Below are positions 13,264 through 25,100 of a stretch of 64,000 nucleotides of DNA, one piece after another (the stretch's first letter is position 1; each line of letters starts with the position of its first letter). Position numbers and translations under genes: made by a program. This DNA comes from Camellia lanceoleosa (lineage: Eukaryota > Streptophyta > Magnoliopsida > Ericales > Theaceae): positions 63,995,018 to 64,059,017 of the forward strand of contig CM045763.1 of assembly GCA_025200525.1 (NCBI GenBank). The letters run 5' to 3'. The notes below the pieces were generated by a model that saw only the letters and a program-made list of their open reading frames with translations, was not told the DNA's origin and searched no databases.

Positions 13264-16200
13264 ATGTCTGGTGGAACACCAGTTGGGGGTGGATTCATGA
13301 GACAGAGGCATAGCCAAGGATATACCTCGGGTAGTGATGACCTCGAGGACGATGCATGTTCAAGAGCAAGTCCTCAGTCACCGTCGTCATTGCAGCAGAA
13401 GACACGACGGAGATGGATTGAGATTACGGAGAATGTTCTTTGGATTGCTTCTGCAGTTTTTATCATATACTATGGTGATAGGCATTCCAATTTTATTGTC
13501 ATCTTATGGCACGATGATCGGATTAGAAGGTAAATGCTTATGCTTAGATTTTTTATTATCCGTTTATTGCTCTTTTTATTAGTTCTTTAAGCATGTATAG
13601 AGGACAGTTAAAAATTCATTGTTTGGTTGTTAGTGGTTAAGGTTGCCATAGTTTCTAGTCTTGAATAATTGGAAAAATTTAAAATTCGTTGTTTTTTTTT
13701 CTTAGAGGCTAAGATTGACATGGTTTCTAGTGTTGCATAATTTAAAGAATTTTATTAGACTAGGGGAGCTTTGGTAGCATAAAGATGATGAGAATTGATG
13801 CATTTTGGTAGCTACAAAGATGATGAGAATTGATGGATTTTTGGTAGCCCCAAAGATGATTAGAATGTATGGAGTTTTGATAGCTGCAAAGTTTAGAGAA
13901 TTTATAATTAAACATTCTTGACAGGACCACATTTACCAGTTAGTAATTTTTGGCTGTGTAGGATGTTTTCAAATTCTATTATACAGTCATTAAAATTTAA
14001 CAGTAATTTCATTTCAAAATGCCCAAATTTTGGTCGCCTTAGAGTGCTTTTATTTAATAAAAAAAGAGTGGGTTGGAACAACATGTTCGCATGTTAATGA
14101 TATGAAAGAAAGTGGAATGGTTTCATAATAATTTGATTTTTTAATTCTGCGATATTAAAGATTGGACTTTTTCTCACTTCCTTCTGGACATGTTGATTGC
14201 TACTTGCATATTTTGAAAACCATGTCGTATTTGTGGTGTCTATTAGAATATGTTTGAATCTCGCATTTTTTTTGTGTGTGTTGGTATTTTGATGAATTAA
14301 AAGACTCTTTCGATGAATCATAAGTTGAAATTAAAACTATCAAGGATTGATGTCAGAACTAAGTGGCTTTCTTCCAAAATCTTGATCCTGATTTCATTAG
14401 AAAAACTTGGTTAACTGTTAATCTCCTTAAAATTGCAAAAATCTTGATCTAACACCATGTAGTAATGATTAAAAGGATTATGTATTGTTGTGTACTGAAA
14501 ATCTATGATAGCATGTTTTATGTGCAACATCATGCCATTTAGAGTATGTTTTTCTCAACTATTAGGAATGTATCTTTATGTTTACAAACAACTTGAACAC
14601 CTGAGACATTTATATTTTAACCCTTTCAGAATGTTATGATTTGGGTATTTGGATTGATTACTGAATAATTGTGTTTTTTGTTTTTTGTTTTTTGCTACTA
14701 TTTTCTTTTCTCTTCTTTCTTTCCTTTCTTTTTTGTTTTTTCATTTTTTTCTATTTTTTGTTAAAAACACAATTTTTTTCACCGAAAATAATTGAATGTT
14801 GTTAGGTTGACAATTGATATAGTTTTATTAGTGATGGATGTATCAAGTCTGTCTAACAACTTGGAACTTGCTTTTCTTAGGAGAGGATAAAAGAAAATGT
14901 TCCATTTGTATGTATGAGTATGACTGTGGCATACAACTCCTGACCTGAGATTTGTCTGAGTTATGCAGTCAATACATTAAGAAATTCACCAAAAATAATT
15001 GGATGTTGTTAGGTTGATAATTGATATAGTTTTATTATTGATGATTGTTGTATCAAGTCTGTCTAACAACTTGAAACTTGCTTTTCTTAGGAGAGGATAA
15101 TAGAAAATGTTCCATTTGTATGTATGAGTATGACTGTGGGATACAACTCCTGACCTGAGATTTGTCCGAGTTATGCAGTCAATACTTTAAGAAATAAAAA
15201 TAAAAAATAAAAAAAAAATTAATTGGCACGCTAGAAGAATTGAGACTTGTATCTTTAGGAACATATTTTGAAGGTTCTTTGGGCAATTCATTGACTTCAG
15301 GGCCACTAGACTATAGGGAGTGTCAGATCACATTGTTAGCGACGGCATGTTTCTCCACTTAATTTGGATAATTTTCCAATTACTATTATTTTGAATTTAA
15401 AGTGATAAATCCCGTGGCTTAAGCCTCACTTCTCCAGGCTCAGAGCTCATGCTTCCAGAACTTGCCAGACATTGCTTAACTTGTCCTTTGATCTTGTAAA
15501 TGCTACGCAACTGCTTCAAACCTTCAGCTTTGTTCCATCCAGTAATAAAAACTAGATTTGTCTTATTATTGATTTAAATTTTTTAATTCTATGTGCATCT
15601 GTACATATGTAATTGCTTGAAGAGTTAAGAGTTGATGGTGTGTATAGATTAACAAAAATCTCCTTGCTTGTGTGGTTTACCATTACGTGTATCCTTCGTG
15701 CAGAATACCCTTATACCTTGGGATGGTGGGAGTTGGTTTGAACATTATCTTCTTCTTATACACCAGTATGTTAGCATGGAATATACGGAAGTCTGGTGAG
15801 AAGTGGGATTTTTCAAGTACATCTGCCCTACCATTTTTTACCTTTATTGGGGTTGTCTCCTTTTTCTTGTAAGGCAACTATCCCAACTTATTTGTTTTTA
15901 TATTATTTTGACAGTATGTTCAAGACTGCTACTCATCCTGTTCTTCTGGACTTTTCATGCAGGTTTTCCTTTGCATTGTGGCCAATTTGGAGTTTCTTGG
16001 CCTTGCCTCTTGTGGTGAGTCTGAGTCTCATATGGTTTTAGTTTTGTGTTTACTTGTACACAGAATTTGGGTAAACTATGCTAACCCCCCTTTAGGTTTG
16101 AAAAAAATACACTGAACCCCACTAATTTGACATAATCACACTATGATCCCTTAAGGTTTTAATTCACATATTACATAGCCCCTTTCCTATCAATCACTCA

Positions 16201-16530
16201 TTAATCGTATGGATGAAAAAATGATATTATCATCTCTTTTATACTAAAATGTATATTTTACCCTTGATTATTCATGTATTTGCATGCTACTTACATTAGT
16301 TTTGTTTGCTTTAATTTTGCTAAAAGGGAAATTAAACTTGTGGGGGTTAGTTTATTTTTTCCAAACCTCAGGGGTAGTTAATGTAATTTACCCTAGAAAT
16401 TTTTCTCGAGAAAATTAGCTGACATATTTGCATTCTGCAGTTCTCGCTGTTTATGGCTGGCATGGTCTTGGTACCCTACCTGATCTTTGGGACATTGAGG
16501 CCGCAACCCAATGTTCTCCGTATAGATTGA
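13264..16530 (+). CDS. TMEM128-like four-helix membrane protein, copy A
   Basis: Exons 13264-13529, 15704-15868, 15963-16014 and 16441-16530 join in frame to 190 residues. The N-terminus (about residues 1-50) is Gly/Ser/Arg-rich and acidic around DDLEDDACS, likely cytosolic. Hydrophobic segments lie at about 55-71, 92-114, 130-149 and 153-181. Conserved-looking motifs are WIEITENVLWIASAVF, YYGDRHSN, WHDDRIRR, FYTSMLAW-like (seen as FLYTSMLAW) and FALWPIWSF. The architecture and motifs match the plant proteins I recall as TMEM128-like; the function is unknown, and a role in the endomembrane system is only inference. Intron 1 (13530-15703) holds a 207-bp tandem duplication and intron 3 a MITE. 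Exons are identical to copy B. Confidence 0.85.
14780..15195 (+). repeat. Tandem duplication of about 207 bp in intron 1 (copy A)
   Basis: Unit 1 is 14780-14986 and unit 2 is 14987-15195. Both start CACC(G/A)AAAATAATTG and end ATGCAGTCAATAC(A/T)TTAAGAAAT, with a few percent mismatches (for example GGCATACAAC against GGGATACAAC). The same pair is in copy B (49928-50343), so it predates the large duplication or allelic split. Confidence 0.93.
16069..16393. mobile_element. MITE in intron 3 of the TMEM128-like gene (copy A)
   Basis: The left end GGGTAAACTATGCTAACCCC continues with AGGTTTGAAAAAAATAC. The right end is its imperfect reverse complement, ending CCAAACCTCAGGGGTAG then AATTTACCC. The flanks ACAGAATTT and TAGAAATTT are a possible degenerate 9-bp target duplication, which would fit a Mutator-type element. 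The element is 325 bp and non-coding. Copy B: 51217-51539. Confidence 0.75.
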
Positions 16531-18420
16531 ATTTTTTGGATCCAAGTGAAGAACTCCATGACCATACACACTTGGGTGAATAGTTCATATCTTAGATTTT
16601 ATAGTTTTGTTCTCTTGTATTTGATGCATACCAACCATTACTGGTGATAAAAACAACAGCTCTAATGTTCTTATTGAATGATTTTTTATTTTCACATATT
16701 GATTCATGAAACTACTGGAAACCTTAACCCTGTGGTATATGAATGGAATTGATTGATTTTTTATTTGGGTTAGAGGAAGATTCCTAAGACAACTCTGCAA
16801 TTTAATTTGACTGTTATGTTTTGTGCAGTTATGGCATTTGTTATTTGTAGTTTTTTTTTATTTGGATGTAAGTTGGGATTGCACGATGACTTCAACATAC
16901 TGTGAAAACTTATTCTGTGTCCCTTTCAGATAAGCATTAGAGCTCTAAACAGATATCTGTGTAGTTATGCCATACATTATTTGTTTCTTTTACTTGGTTG
17001 GAAATTTGGGATTGTAGAATAATTTTAACCCCAGCATAACTACTTTATTTCTCCCCTAGTTGTGGAGAATGATGGTTTTGTCACTTTTTTAAGAATCAAC
17101 TGACTAGCATTTCGTAAGCAGTAGAGGGTGGATGGTTGAATATTTTGACAAACACAAACCAAGTTGGCCATACACACGTCTTGTCCATGCAACATAGTTT
17201 CACACATCTCTGACGGTTTTTTTTTTTTTTTTAGGTTCATTTTTTAATTGATATGAACTTTTGAAGATTTATCTACAAAACTAACATTTAGCAAATTTAG
17301 CACTTGAGCTCTATGTTCACTTTTCAATTCATATTATTTAGGATTGAAAACTTGTTCTTGATTTTGAAAGATAAATTGCCCTTTTTGGTGTCCCTTGTTG
17401 TCGAGCATATCAAAAGACTTGCAATCTGCGGCATATTTTAAGGTACACATGGTGCCACTAAGCCTAGGCACTCAATCTTTTTGAGATCCTGAGAAACTGG
17501 TCAATTATTTGTACAGCTTGAGCATATATACCCCTGTTAGATGGCTTCTTAAGGACATTTTGAGGTAAAAGTATAGGGTTCACTTTGATGCACCACTTTT
17601 TTTGAAGATATTTCTATGGGAAATCATTGATAGGCCGAATTTTTGGCCGAAAGTGACTGAAGTGTTGCATTGCTATTGGACTATGATATAGTGGCACCCG
17701 TCATTGCCTAATGAAATGCTCGATTCTGGGCGATATAAGGTCTAGAAAGTAGTGCTCTATTTCTATAGAAGTGGATTGAAAATTGAATTTGGTACTCATG
17801 AAATTATTTTGTTTCGTTTCGTTTTCAAAAAATATTCAAAAAAACTTTAATCAAGTTTGGTGAAAAAAACAAAAGAACACACATCATCTTTATATATTTT
17901 TTCTTTTTAAGAAATTTATTTTCATCAAACAAGTTTCTACGTTTCCAAGAAAAATTGAAAGCAGATTTCTTGCCCTTTGCTTGTTGTACCTTTGAAAAGT
18001 TTTGGTGTAGATATGGGTAGATGATGGATTAAAGTAGAATATGGTATGTTGAATCCCTAACATACCCCTGAATGAGTGAAAATGATAATTGATGTTTACA
18101 ATGATTTTGACTTTAAATATTATCTTTTATTCTCATGTGTTGGTGGTGTCATATCAGGACTTTGTGCAAGTCATTGTTCTTTGCACTGTTGTTAGCATAT
18201 ATAAAGCAGGACAACAAGCTATTGATAAAGGTTGGTTGTAAGTAGACACTCTAGCAACTTCAATTTTTGCCTATCTGTGGCCTGAACTTATTTCAGATAA
18301 AGTTTGCATGTTTGAACAGTTTGAAGTAGGCATTGGAAGCTCTTCTCTAGGGTTTATACTAGGTTTTGTCTGTCTTTTTATGTTGTCTGTATTTTATCAG
18401 ATTCTTGAGTACTCTTTAGT
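16531..18420. other. 3' flank of the TMEM128-like gene (copy A)
   Basis: Contains the 3' untranslated region and ordinary spacer. A stretch at 18158-18240, following an acceptor-like 'catatcag', is of mixed composition and could be a 3'-UTR exon, but it has no open frame worth calling. No other gene was seen. Copy B equivalent: 51677-53571. Confidence 0.5.
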
Positions 18421-18559
18421 TGTGTTTGAATCCTAGGATTTGTGAAAGAAAAAGTTGAAAGAATGAGAGATCTGACAAAATTTTAGCTTATATTTGCTTT
18501 TGCTTCCATTTTTTCCTTTTCATCCACAAATCTTCTCTTAAATTTTTGAATCAAACACA
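18421..18559. mobile_element. MITE with TGTGTTTGA ends (copy A)
   Basis: The left end TGTGTTTGAATCCTAGGATT mirrors the right end, which closes with TTTTTGAATCAAACACA; internal 'gatttgtgaaagaaaaag' mirrors 'cttttcatccacaaatc'. 139 bp, non-coding. No sure target duplication. Copy B: 53572-53710. Confidence 0.7.
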
Positions 18560-18620
18560 ATCTTAGGATTAGAAAGGTAGGGTTGTTTCATTGCGACTTT
18601 GGCATCATAGGTTTATATTT

Positions 18621-18904
18621 TGGAAACAGTCTCTTTGCATACAATGCTAAGGCTAGGTACATGTGATCCTCCCAAACTTTGAACAAGTTTAAATCTTAGG
18701 CCAAGTTTGGCTAAACTAAAAAAGTACACTTATTTCATCTTTTTATTTTTTGAGTCACATCAATCAACATATTCTCTCTACTTTTCTACATAATACAAAA
18801 AGTCAAAAGACACTTATTAGTCTTCCCAAACTTGGCCTTAGAAACAGTCTCTCTACATGTAGAGGTAAGGTTGCTTATATTTGATTCTCCTCAAACCCAA
18901 CAAG
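18621..18904 (+). mobile_element. SINE-like units 1 and 2, split by a MITE (copy A)
   Basis: Two units carry the order 'gaaacagtctct', a 'ttgcat' or 'tacatgtaga' block, 'ggtaaggttgc'-like, then 'gat(c/t)ct(c)ct' and 'caaac'. This order resembles the 3' domain of the Au-type plant SINE as I remember it. Unit 1 (about 18630-18698) is cut from unit 2 (18841-18904) by the MITE at 18699-18837. Three more units follow at 19498-19750. The family name is inference. Confidence 0.5.
18699..18837. mobile_element. Harbinger/Tourist-type MITE with TTA target duplication (copy A)
   Basis: The left repeat GGCCAAGTTTGGCTAAAC faces the right repeat CCCAAACTTGGCC. TTA flanks both sides (18696-18698 and 18838-18840), the target size expected of PIF/Harbinger elements. 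139 bp, non-coding. It sits inside the SINE-like series. Copy B: 53850-53997. Confidence 0.8.
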
Positions 18905-19489
18905 TAGAGAACGTAAGCAGTAATGCAGCCGAGTTTGTTTTAGTAAGTTTGGACTTGTTTATTAAGATTTTAACGAGCTTTCAGTGAATAAAATTTAACG
19001 AACCGAGCTCGAGCCGAGTAGACTTAAGCTCGAGCCTGTTCACGAGCCTTAACGAGCCAAAAAATTTATAAATTCATACTTGCATGTGAGACTAAAGTTA
19101 CAATTAAAACTTTGATTAAACAATTATATATACAATATATATAAACATACTAAAAAAAGTTCTTATTTTATTAAAATAATAATATCTACTACCACTATTA
19201 TATAAATATACTATCGATAGTTAATTATTATTTACATTTATATTTTTTAAATATATAAATAGCATATTTCTCTTATTTTTTATACATATTTTTATATTAT
19301 TTAATATATAAATAATAAATATTAAACGAGCCGCTAACAAGCCGAGCTTTAGAATGTTTGAGCTTGTTTATTAAAAAATTAACGAGCTCGAGCTCGAACG
19401 CAAAAAAAAATTAACGAACTGAGTTCGAACGAGCTCTTAGCTAAGCTCAGTTTCTGCTCGTTATGTAAATTGCTCATTCATAGATCCTA
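18905..19489. mobile_element. hAT-type non-autonomous element with perfect 8-bp target duplication (copy A)
   Basis: CCAACAAG flanks both sides (18897-18904 and 19490-19497). Copy B shows the undamaged left end, TAGGGCTGTAAACGAGCCG; here the left end starts TAGAGAACG and looks corrupted. The right end finishes GATCCTA. The interior is AT-rich between arms rich in GAGCTCGAGC motifs. 585 bp, non-coding. Target size and TAGGG-type ends fit the hAT superfamily. It interrupts the SINE-like units. Confidence 0.85.
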
Positions 19490-19497
19490 CCAACAAG

Positions 19498-19750
19498 GTT
19501 TAAAACCTTGTAAAAAGTTTCTCCACATGTGGAGGTTAAGTTGCCTACATATATCCTTCCCCAATTCCTACAATAGTACGCAAGAATCTCCATTGCATGT
19601 AGAAGTAAGGTTGCTTATAAGTTGTATATGACTTTTTCCAAATCCATGATGCGTTTAAACTTTAAAATAGTCTGCTTACATGCAGAATAAGGTTGTTTAC
19701 ATCGACTTTTCTTGAATCGTGCAATAGCACAAGATAGTCTCATACATTGG
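19498..19750 (+). mobile_element. SINE-like units 3-5 in tandem (copy A)
   Basis: Three head-to-tail units of about 80-85 bp start near 19509, 19588 and 19665. Each has a 'tctcca' or 'gtctgc' start, a TGCATGTAGA-like block, AAGGTTG(C/T), a 'ta(c)at' stretch and a 'cttttc' or 'ccttccccaa' block, often followed by 'caatag(t/c)ac'. They continue the series at 18621-18904. Copy B: 54645-54900. Confidence 0.5.
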
Positions 19751-21359
19751 GACCTCCTTTCTTTGAATGGTTTGGTTGGTATTCAATTAGAACTTGAACT
19801 TGACCAATCAGTTTAAGTCTTTGATCGAGAAGAATCAAAAAACGGAAAATTCTTATCGCTAAGAGTTTATTCAAACATGGCCCAATTGAATTTTTTTAAA
19901 AACTCTTACAGATAAAAGTATTCCGTTTAATGATTTTTCCCGATCAGAGTCTTCTATTTAATGACTCTTTTTTATCAAAAACCTCAATTATCTGATCTAG
20001 TTGAAATTTCAATTGGAAACAAGCCATTGTCTTCTTTGAATACTGCTAGGATTGGAATTGTGCCTATTCTCCTGTTGCCGTTAGTAGTTGTAAGTTTATG
20101 TACCTCTCTTTGTGTGCTTAGTGCAATTGTGGTGTGTGTTGGGGTGGAAAGTGATTGCAATACCCCACACTCCAACGACTTTCTTAATTCCCACAAAAGA
20201 CCACAACCATACCTTGTCTTCAAAGTTGAGAATGGCATGTTTCAACATCTTCCCACTACAAAGAAAAAAAGGCAAGCATGACAACATTTTACAATAGAGC
20301 TTTGAACATTTTTTGTGAATTGCATTTACATTATAATTATACACTAAGATGTTAAATGGATTAGTTGTTTCATAAATGGAGTGGACTTGTCAACCGATCG
20401 GATTTGATCTTAATTCAATTTAAAAAATTTCAAATCAATAAGGTGAAATCTTATCTGATAACCCAATAGACCCGACTTGGACAAATCTAATATGTAATTG
20501 GATCAGATCAAATATCTGATTCGGTCTAGTCTAATTGTAATCTTATTGGTTGCATCCTTAAATCAAATATGTTAGAAAGAGTAATATTAGGGCTTGTACA
20601 GATTTAGAAATAGAAATCTTAATATACATATAGATATTAAACAAGGCGGGTTTTGGATTTGATATCCAATCATGTTGGATTCAGATTTGCACCGATTTGA
20701 TCTGTAGTCGATCCGTGGACTTGTGGGAATGCAGAAAAAGAAAGCATCTTTTTAAAATAAATAAATAAAACTGATGGAGCTAACGAGATCATGACCAATT
20801 GTGGAGAAAATGATAGAATTAGAAAAAGCAAAGTGTTTTCTTTTTCTTTTTTCTTTTTTCTTTTTTTCAGTTTCTAAGTTAGTCATAAGTTTGGTTGAAA
20901 TAATCTACGACCATTATTGTTGCCATGCAGAACATGAGTCAAATTTATTTAATTTACAACTTGCCCATGAAGAGTGCCTAACTTTCTTCAATTAGTTTCA
21001 TGCATGAAAAGGATATAAGACTAATATACAATTTACTTTTGGTTGAATTTTTTATTTTTGTGATTTTAAAATTAAAAACAATGAAGAGTGGGAGGTGTTG
21101 TCTTCCTCGGTGGGCTAAACCTAACCTTATTATGATCCGATTTCTTCATTTTGTAAGTTAGTTGACCAAGTCATCCATATAAAAATTTAGATTAGGCGAC
21201 ATCAATAATAATATATAATTAGATTCTATTGATTCCGAAAACTAATGGATAATATGTTCCATAAATCATTTGCCGTCAATTTTTTTCTATATAAATATAA
21301 TTCAATTATATGACTATCGATATTCTATCAATTTAATTTTTTCAGTGATTCACGTTCAT
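19751..21359. other. Non-coding spacer (copy A)
   Basis: An open frame of 106 codons at 19961-20281 exists but is not credible (see rejected items). The stretch 20380-20720, rich in GATC/GGATC-type words, looks like an old transposon remnant without recognisable ends. No gene is supported. Copy B equivalent: 54901-56510. Confidence 0.5.
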
Positions 21360-21674
21360 AGCTCGAATCCAAGCGTCCGAATGCCATTCGGCCAAACGAC
21401 GTTGCGTTTTTTTTTTTTTTTTTCATTTTGAGAAGAAGAGAACACAGAGGAGGAGGAGAAGAGAAGAGAAGAAGAAGAGAGGGGTATAAACTAGGAGGGA
21501 GGGAGGAGGAGGGGCAGCAACCAGGCGGGTGGAGCAGAGAGGCTCGGAGGCAAGGCGGAGGAGGCAGCCAATGGCGACGCGGCCGGGCAGCCGGGCAGCA
21601 GGCATTTACGAGTCAAGGACGGGCGACTCACTCTCTTCTCTTCCAGATCCTGAGGCGTCTCTCTCTTTCTCCCT

Positions 21675-21710
<36 letters not shown>

Positions 21711-21746
21711 GAAAATTCGGGGCATTCGCGTTGGGATTTTCGAGCT
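21360..21746. mobile_element. GC-rich inverted-repeat element with AAACGACGT palindrome (copy A)
   Basis: The left end AGCTCGAATCCAAGCGTC then GAATGCC mirrors the right end GGGGCATTCGCG then TTGGGATTTTCGAGCT. Inside, in order: a damaged palindrome (21393-21410), a T tract, a purine block (AGAACACAGAGGAGGAGG), a GGCGGAGGAGG-type block, and (CT)n. Copy B keeps the 18-bp palindrome CGAAACGACGTCGTTTCG intact. Short open frames here are simple-sequence artefacts. Confidence 0.7.
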
Positions 21747-21883
21747 AAAAGACATTTCTCTTAATTTTTTTACTTCAATGATCTGCTCAACGAACCTTAT
21801 AAAATAAAGAGGGAATTACACTCCAGTGGTGTGAGTGAAAATTACTTATAATTAATATTATAAGCTTTTTTTATTAATGTATA

Positions 21884-22155
21884 TGTTTGGTTTGTGTTTG
21901 AGAGATGTGTTTTAGAGATAAAAAGTACAAAAACATGTTTGGTTTGGTTTTTTGGGAAATTTGTTTTGGAAAATTGTTTTGAGAGAGAGTTTTGGAAAAA
22001 GTGATTGATTTGATGTGTGTGTGAGAGAGATTTGTTTGGAAAACTTGTTTGGTTTGTGTGTTTTGGAAAAAAATTTTGGAAAAATTTGTTTGGTAGAAAA
22101 TTTACGAAATTTGTTTGTAGAAAATTTCAAATTTTTTGAAACATAAACCAAACCT
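21884..22155. mobile_element. MITE with TGTTTGGTTTGTGTTT ends (copy A)
   Basis: The left end TGTTTGGTTTGTGTTTGAGA faces a right end reading ACA(T)AAACCAAACC. The inside is a series of 'ttggaaaa' and 'gagagaga' words with repeated TTTGTTTGG. Copy B preserves the right end better (AACACAAACCAAACC). About 272 bp, non-coding. Confidence 0.75.
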
Positions 22156-25100
22156 ACCCAAGTGGGCCCCACCAAGAGAACAACACCCAAGCATCGTGTT
22201 TCTCATCCTTGTTTCTTAATAACTTAAAAGGATGACTCAGCATGTCTTACTTGTATAAATTTTATTATATAATTAATTAAAATATTAAATAAATAATATT
22301 ATATAATATTCTGGAACTACCAAATCATTACCTTTAATATGGCATTTCAAAACTCATATACTAGTCTTTCTTGCCCAAATTCAATCTTTGGAGTACCTTT
22401 GCTAATTTAAACTAGTAATTTGAAAGGAAATATCATTTCAATGTATATTTTCAAAAAAATTAATTTTTTAAAAATTAATGATTAAATTTACAGATACTAA
22501 TAATTAAAGTCTTAAATTATTTTATAAATTTATATTTCTTTTGAAAAGACATAACAGAATTGTAATTTCACGTAATTTAAATGTGTCATTTCTTTGTATT
22601 TTTGTGCCATAATTTTTTTCTTCTAATTATATTCTAATAACTTAGCAGACAAGAAATTTAGGGAGGTCTTGTCCCATGATGGAGACCTTAATCCTTTCTA
22701 AGTCTTCAAGTCTTTGGAAGATGCCATTGGCTATATTGATAAAGGAGTTTTTTTCATTTTCATTTTCATTTTTTTATCTTTCCATTTTCTTTTTCTTTCT
22801 TTTCTTTTTTTTTTTTTTTTAGGAAACATTAAGAACACTCCTCTTTTATGGGTTTTTATTTTATTTTATTTTTGCTTTTTTTCTTTTTGAGACAAATGAT
22901 AATATTATGTATTTTAACACAATTGTCGAAGGGGTTGATAAAGTTTATCTATGTAATACTAAAACATTCGGAATCAAATTTCGTTTTCAAATTACCCTTC
23001 TTCCACGTTGTGTAGACAATGATCATTGAGAAAAAAATATTTGAATTTTCATTAGTTGAAAATCAAAGGATTAGCCTGATAGATGAGGGTACTCATTTAT
23101 TTGGCTTGATGTTTAGGTGCGAGTATTTCTATGCAACTTTTCTTTCCCTTATTTTTCTCGTTTTTGATTTATTTTAAAAATAAGAAATTTAAAATTTAAA
23201 AAAAAAAAAATCATTAGTGGGAAGATTTTCAGGATATTATTAGACTGCAGGGCACATTGTGGTTGAGTTGTGTTTATGTATTGATAATGAACTTGAAAAA
23301 CCAAGCACCTATTAATAGATATTAATTAGAGTTTTATAATGGAGGAGTGAGTATAGATATCATTCCAACCAAGTGGATTACTGTTATCACAAGCAAACAC
23401 ATTCTTCTATATCCAAACAAGCCCTTTAGATTGAGCAGAGTTCCCCCATTGAAAGGGTAATAATTACAGTCAACAAAGGGTAAGGGTGGGAGTCATTTCC
23501 CCATCACCAAGATGTTGGACATCTAATGAGTAACAAGCCACACACTAAAGGAAAATGTCTTACTCCCAGTGAGGGTGATCCCACCAGTCTCACTGTTTTT
23601 TGATTAGTTCTTTTTTTTTTTTTTATCTTTGTCTTACACTTACTCCCCCTACGTGGAGGTGGGGGTCTTGTCACCCCCACAGGGGTCCCCAAATGCCGCA
23701 TACTAAATGAGATGTTCTTTTGGTTGTTATGGGCATGGTGGTGATCTCACATGAGCGTGGTGATTGGTGAGAAAATAGAGTTCACGATTTAATATTGAAT
23801 GTCAAGCAATAAGGAAATAACATGAAACATGACATTTACTAATTGATAGGAGTATTGTCACATGATGCTCTAAGACCACCTAATAATTTTTCGTTATAAA
23901 TCCACGAAAATGAAAATAAATAAATAAATAAAATTGATAAAATGATAGCTAATTAGTATATTAGGATGCAAATATTTTATTAAAGAGATGGGGAGGAGTG
24001 CTAAGTCAATAGATTAATTATCCATCACTCTCAAAGCACTAAGTTGACAAGATAATATGGTATTTTCATACTAATAAGAGTAATAATATTGATAGGATAG
24101 ATAAGAGGTAAGATTAGTCTCATTCATTCTTCCACTTAGAGAAGTTATTTTGCATTCTTGGAGTAATTTCATGTAGTGTTTCAAATTAATAGTTATTGGT
24201 ATAAATGGTAAAATTTGTCACTTTTACATTAATATGACAATATGAAATGTGGTTATTAAAAAATTAGTGTAAAGTATTGTTTTAAGAGCACAAATACATT
24301 GCAAAAAGTGTCCAAGTTAAATTTTGACTAGAATTTTAGTAAAGTCATTTTTACAAATCAACAATCATGAATTTACTTTTTTAGGAGTAGATTTCACGAT
24401 CAAAAATTGATATGAAAATTGGTTGTGTTAAAATAATCCGTAAACTATTACAATAGTATAGTTAAATTGGTCCCATCATCACTAGTCTCACTTTTATGAT
24501 CCAAATTATTTGTTTTGTAAGTCCTCATAGGTAGATCTATGAAAAGTATTAAATTGACCCAATAATAATTAACACACAATTTCACCAAATTTATCTTAAA
24601 AAATAAATGTCTATTTTCAAAATTTGTAATCAACTTTTTTGAAGACAAATCTAACGACATCTTGTAGTTACAAATACTGGATCAATTTGATTTTTTTTTT
24701 ATTGATGATACACATACCAAAAAAAAAAATTACAAATTGGACAATTCAATTCATTAGAATGAGCTAGTGGTAACACTCCTTTTTTTTCCCCCTATTTTTC
24801 CAAATATAATTGTACACACTAGAAAGTAGTCAAATACATCAAAGTCAACCCTGATGAACAGTGGAAATCACTTCACAAAAATATTCCAAATTTCAAATTC
24901 CTTTAATCATAACTTCCCACCAATAAAGTAAAAGATTGTAGATGTGATGGATGTTATCATACTCTAATCACACTGATCTTATATCACTCATATAGGAGAT
25001 GTAATGTCATCTAATCTTTGGGCCCAAATGCGATCAATGAATCAGCAATGTGGTAAGCCCCTATTTTCCAATGACTAAAATAACCTTTGTGGAGTAGGCC

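Noticed and set aside
15683..15877. Minus-strand frame opposite exon 2 of the TMEM128-like gene
   Set aside because: Shadow of a well-supported exon; repeated in copy B only because that exon is repeated.
19961..20281. 106-codon open frame, also at 55111-55431, with a hydrophobic middle
   Set aside because: No recognised family, no splice or promoter context. Its identity between the copies means nothing because all the DNA there is identical.
21423..21807. Several open frames of 60-94 codons rich in Arg/Gly or Ser/Leu; likewise 56502-56989 and 61272-61614
   Set aside because: Products of simple-sequence purine, GGAGGC and CT tracts inside transposon-like elements.
23640..23695. GC-rich hairpin as a terminator or structured RNA
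   Set aside because: No gene adjoins it, and the sequence differs between copies in a way that fits consensus error.
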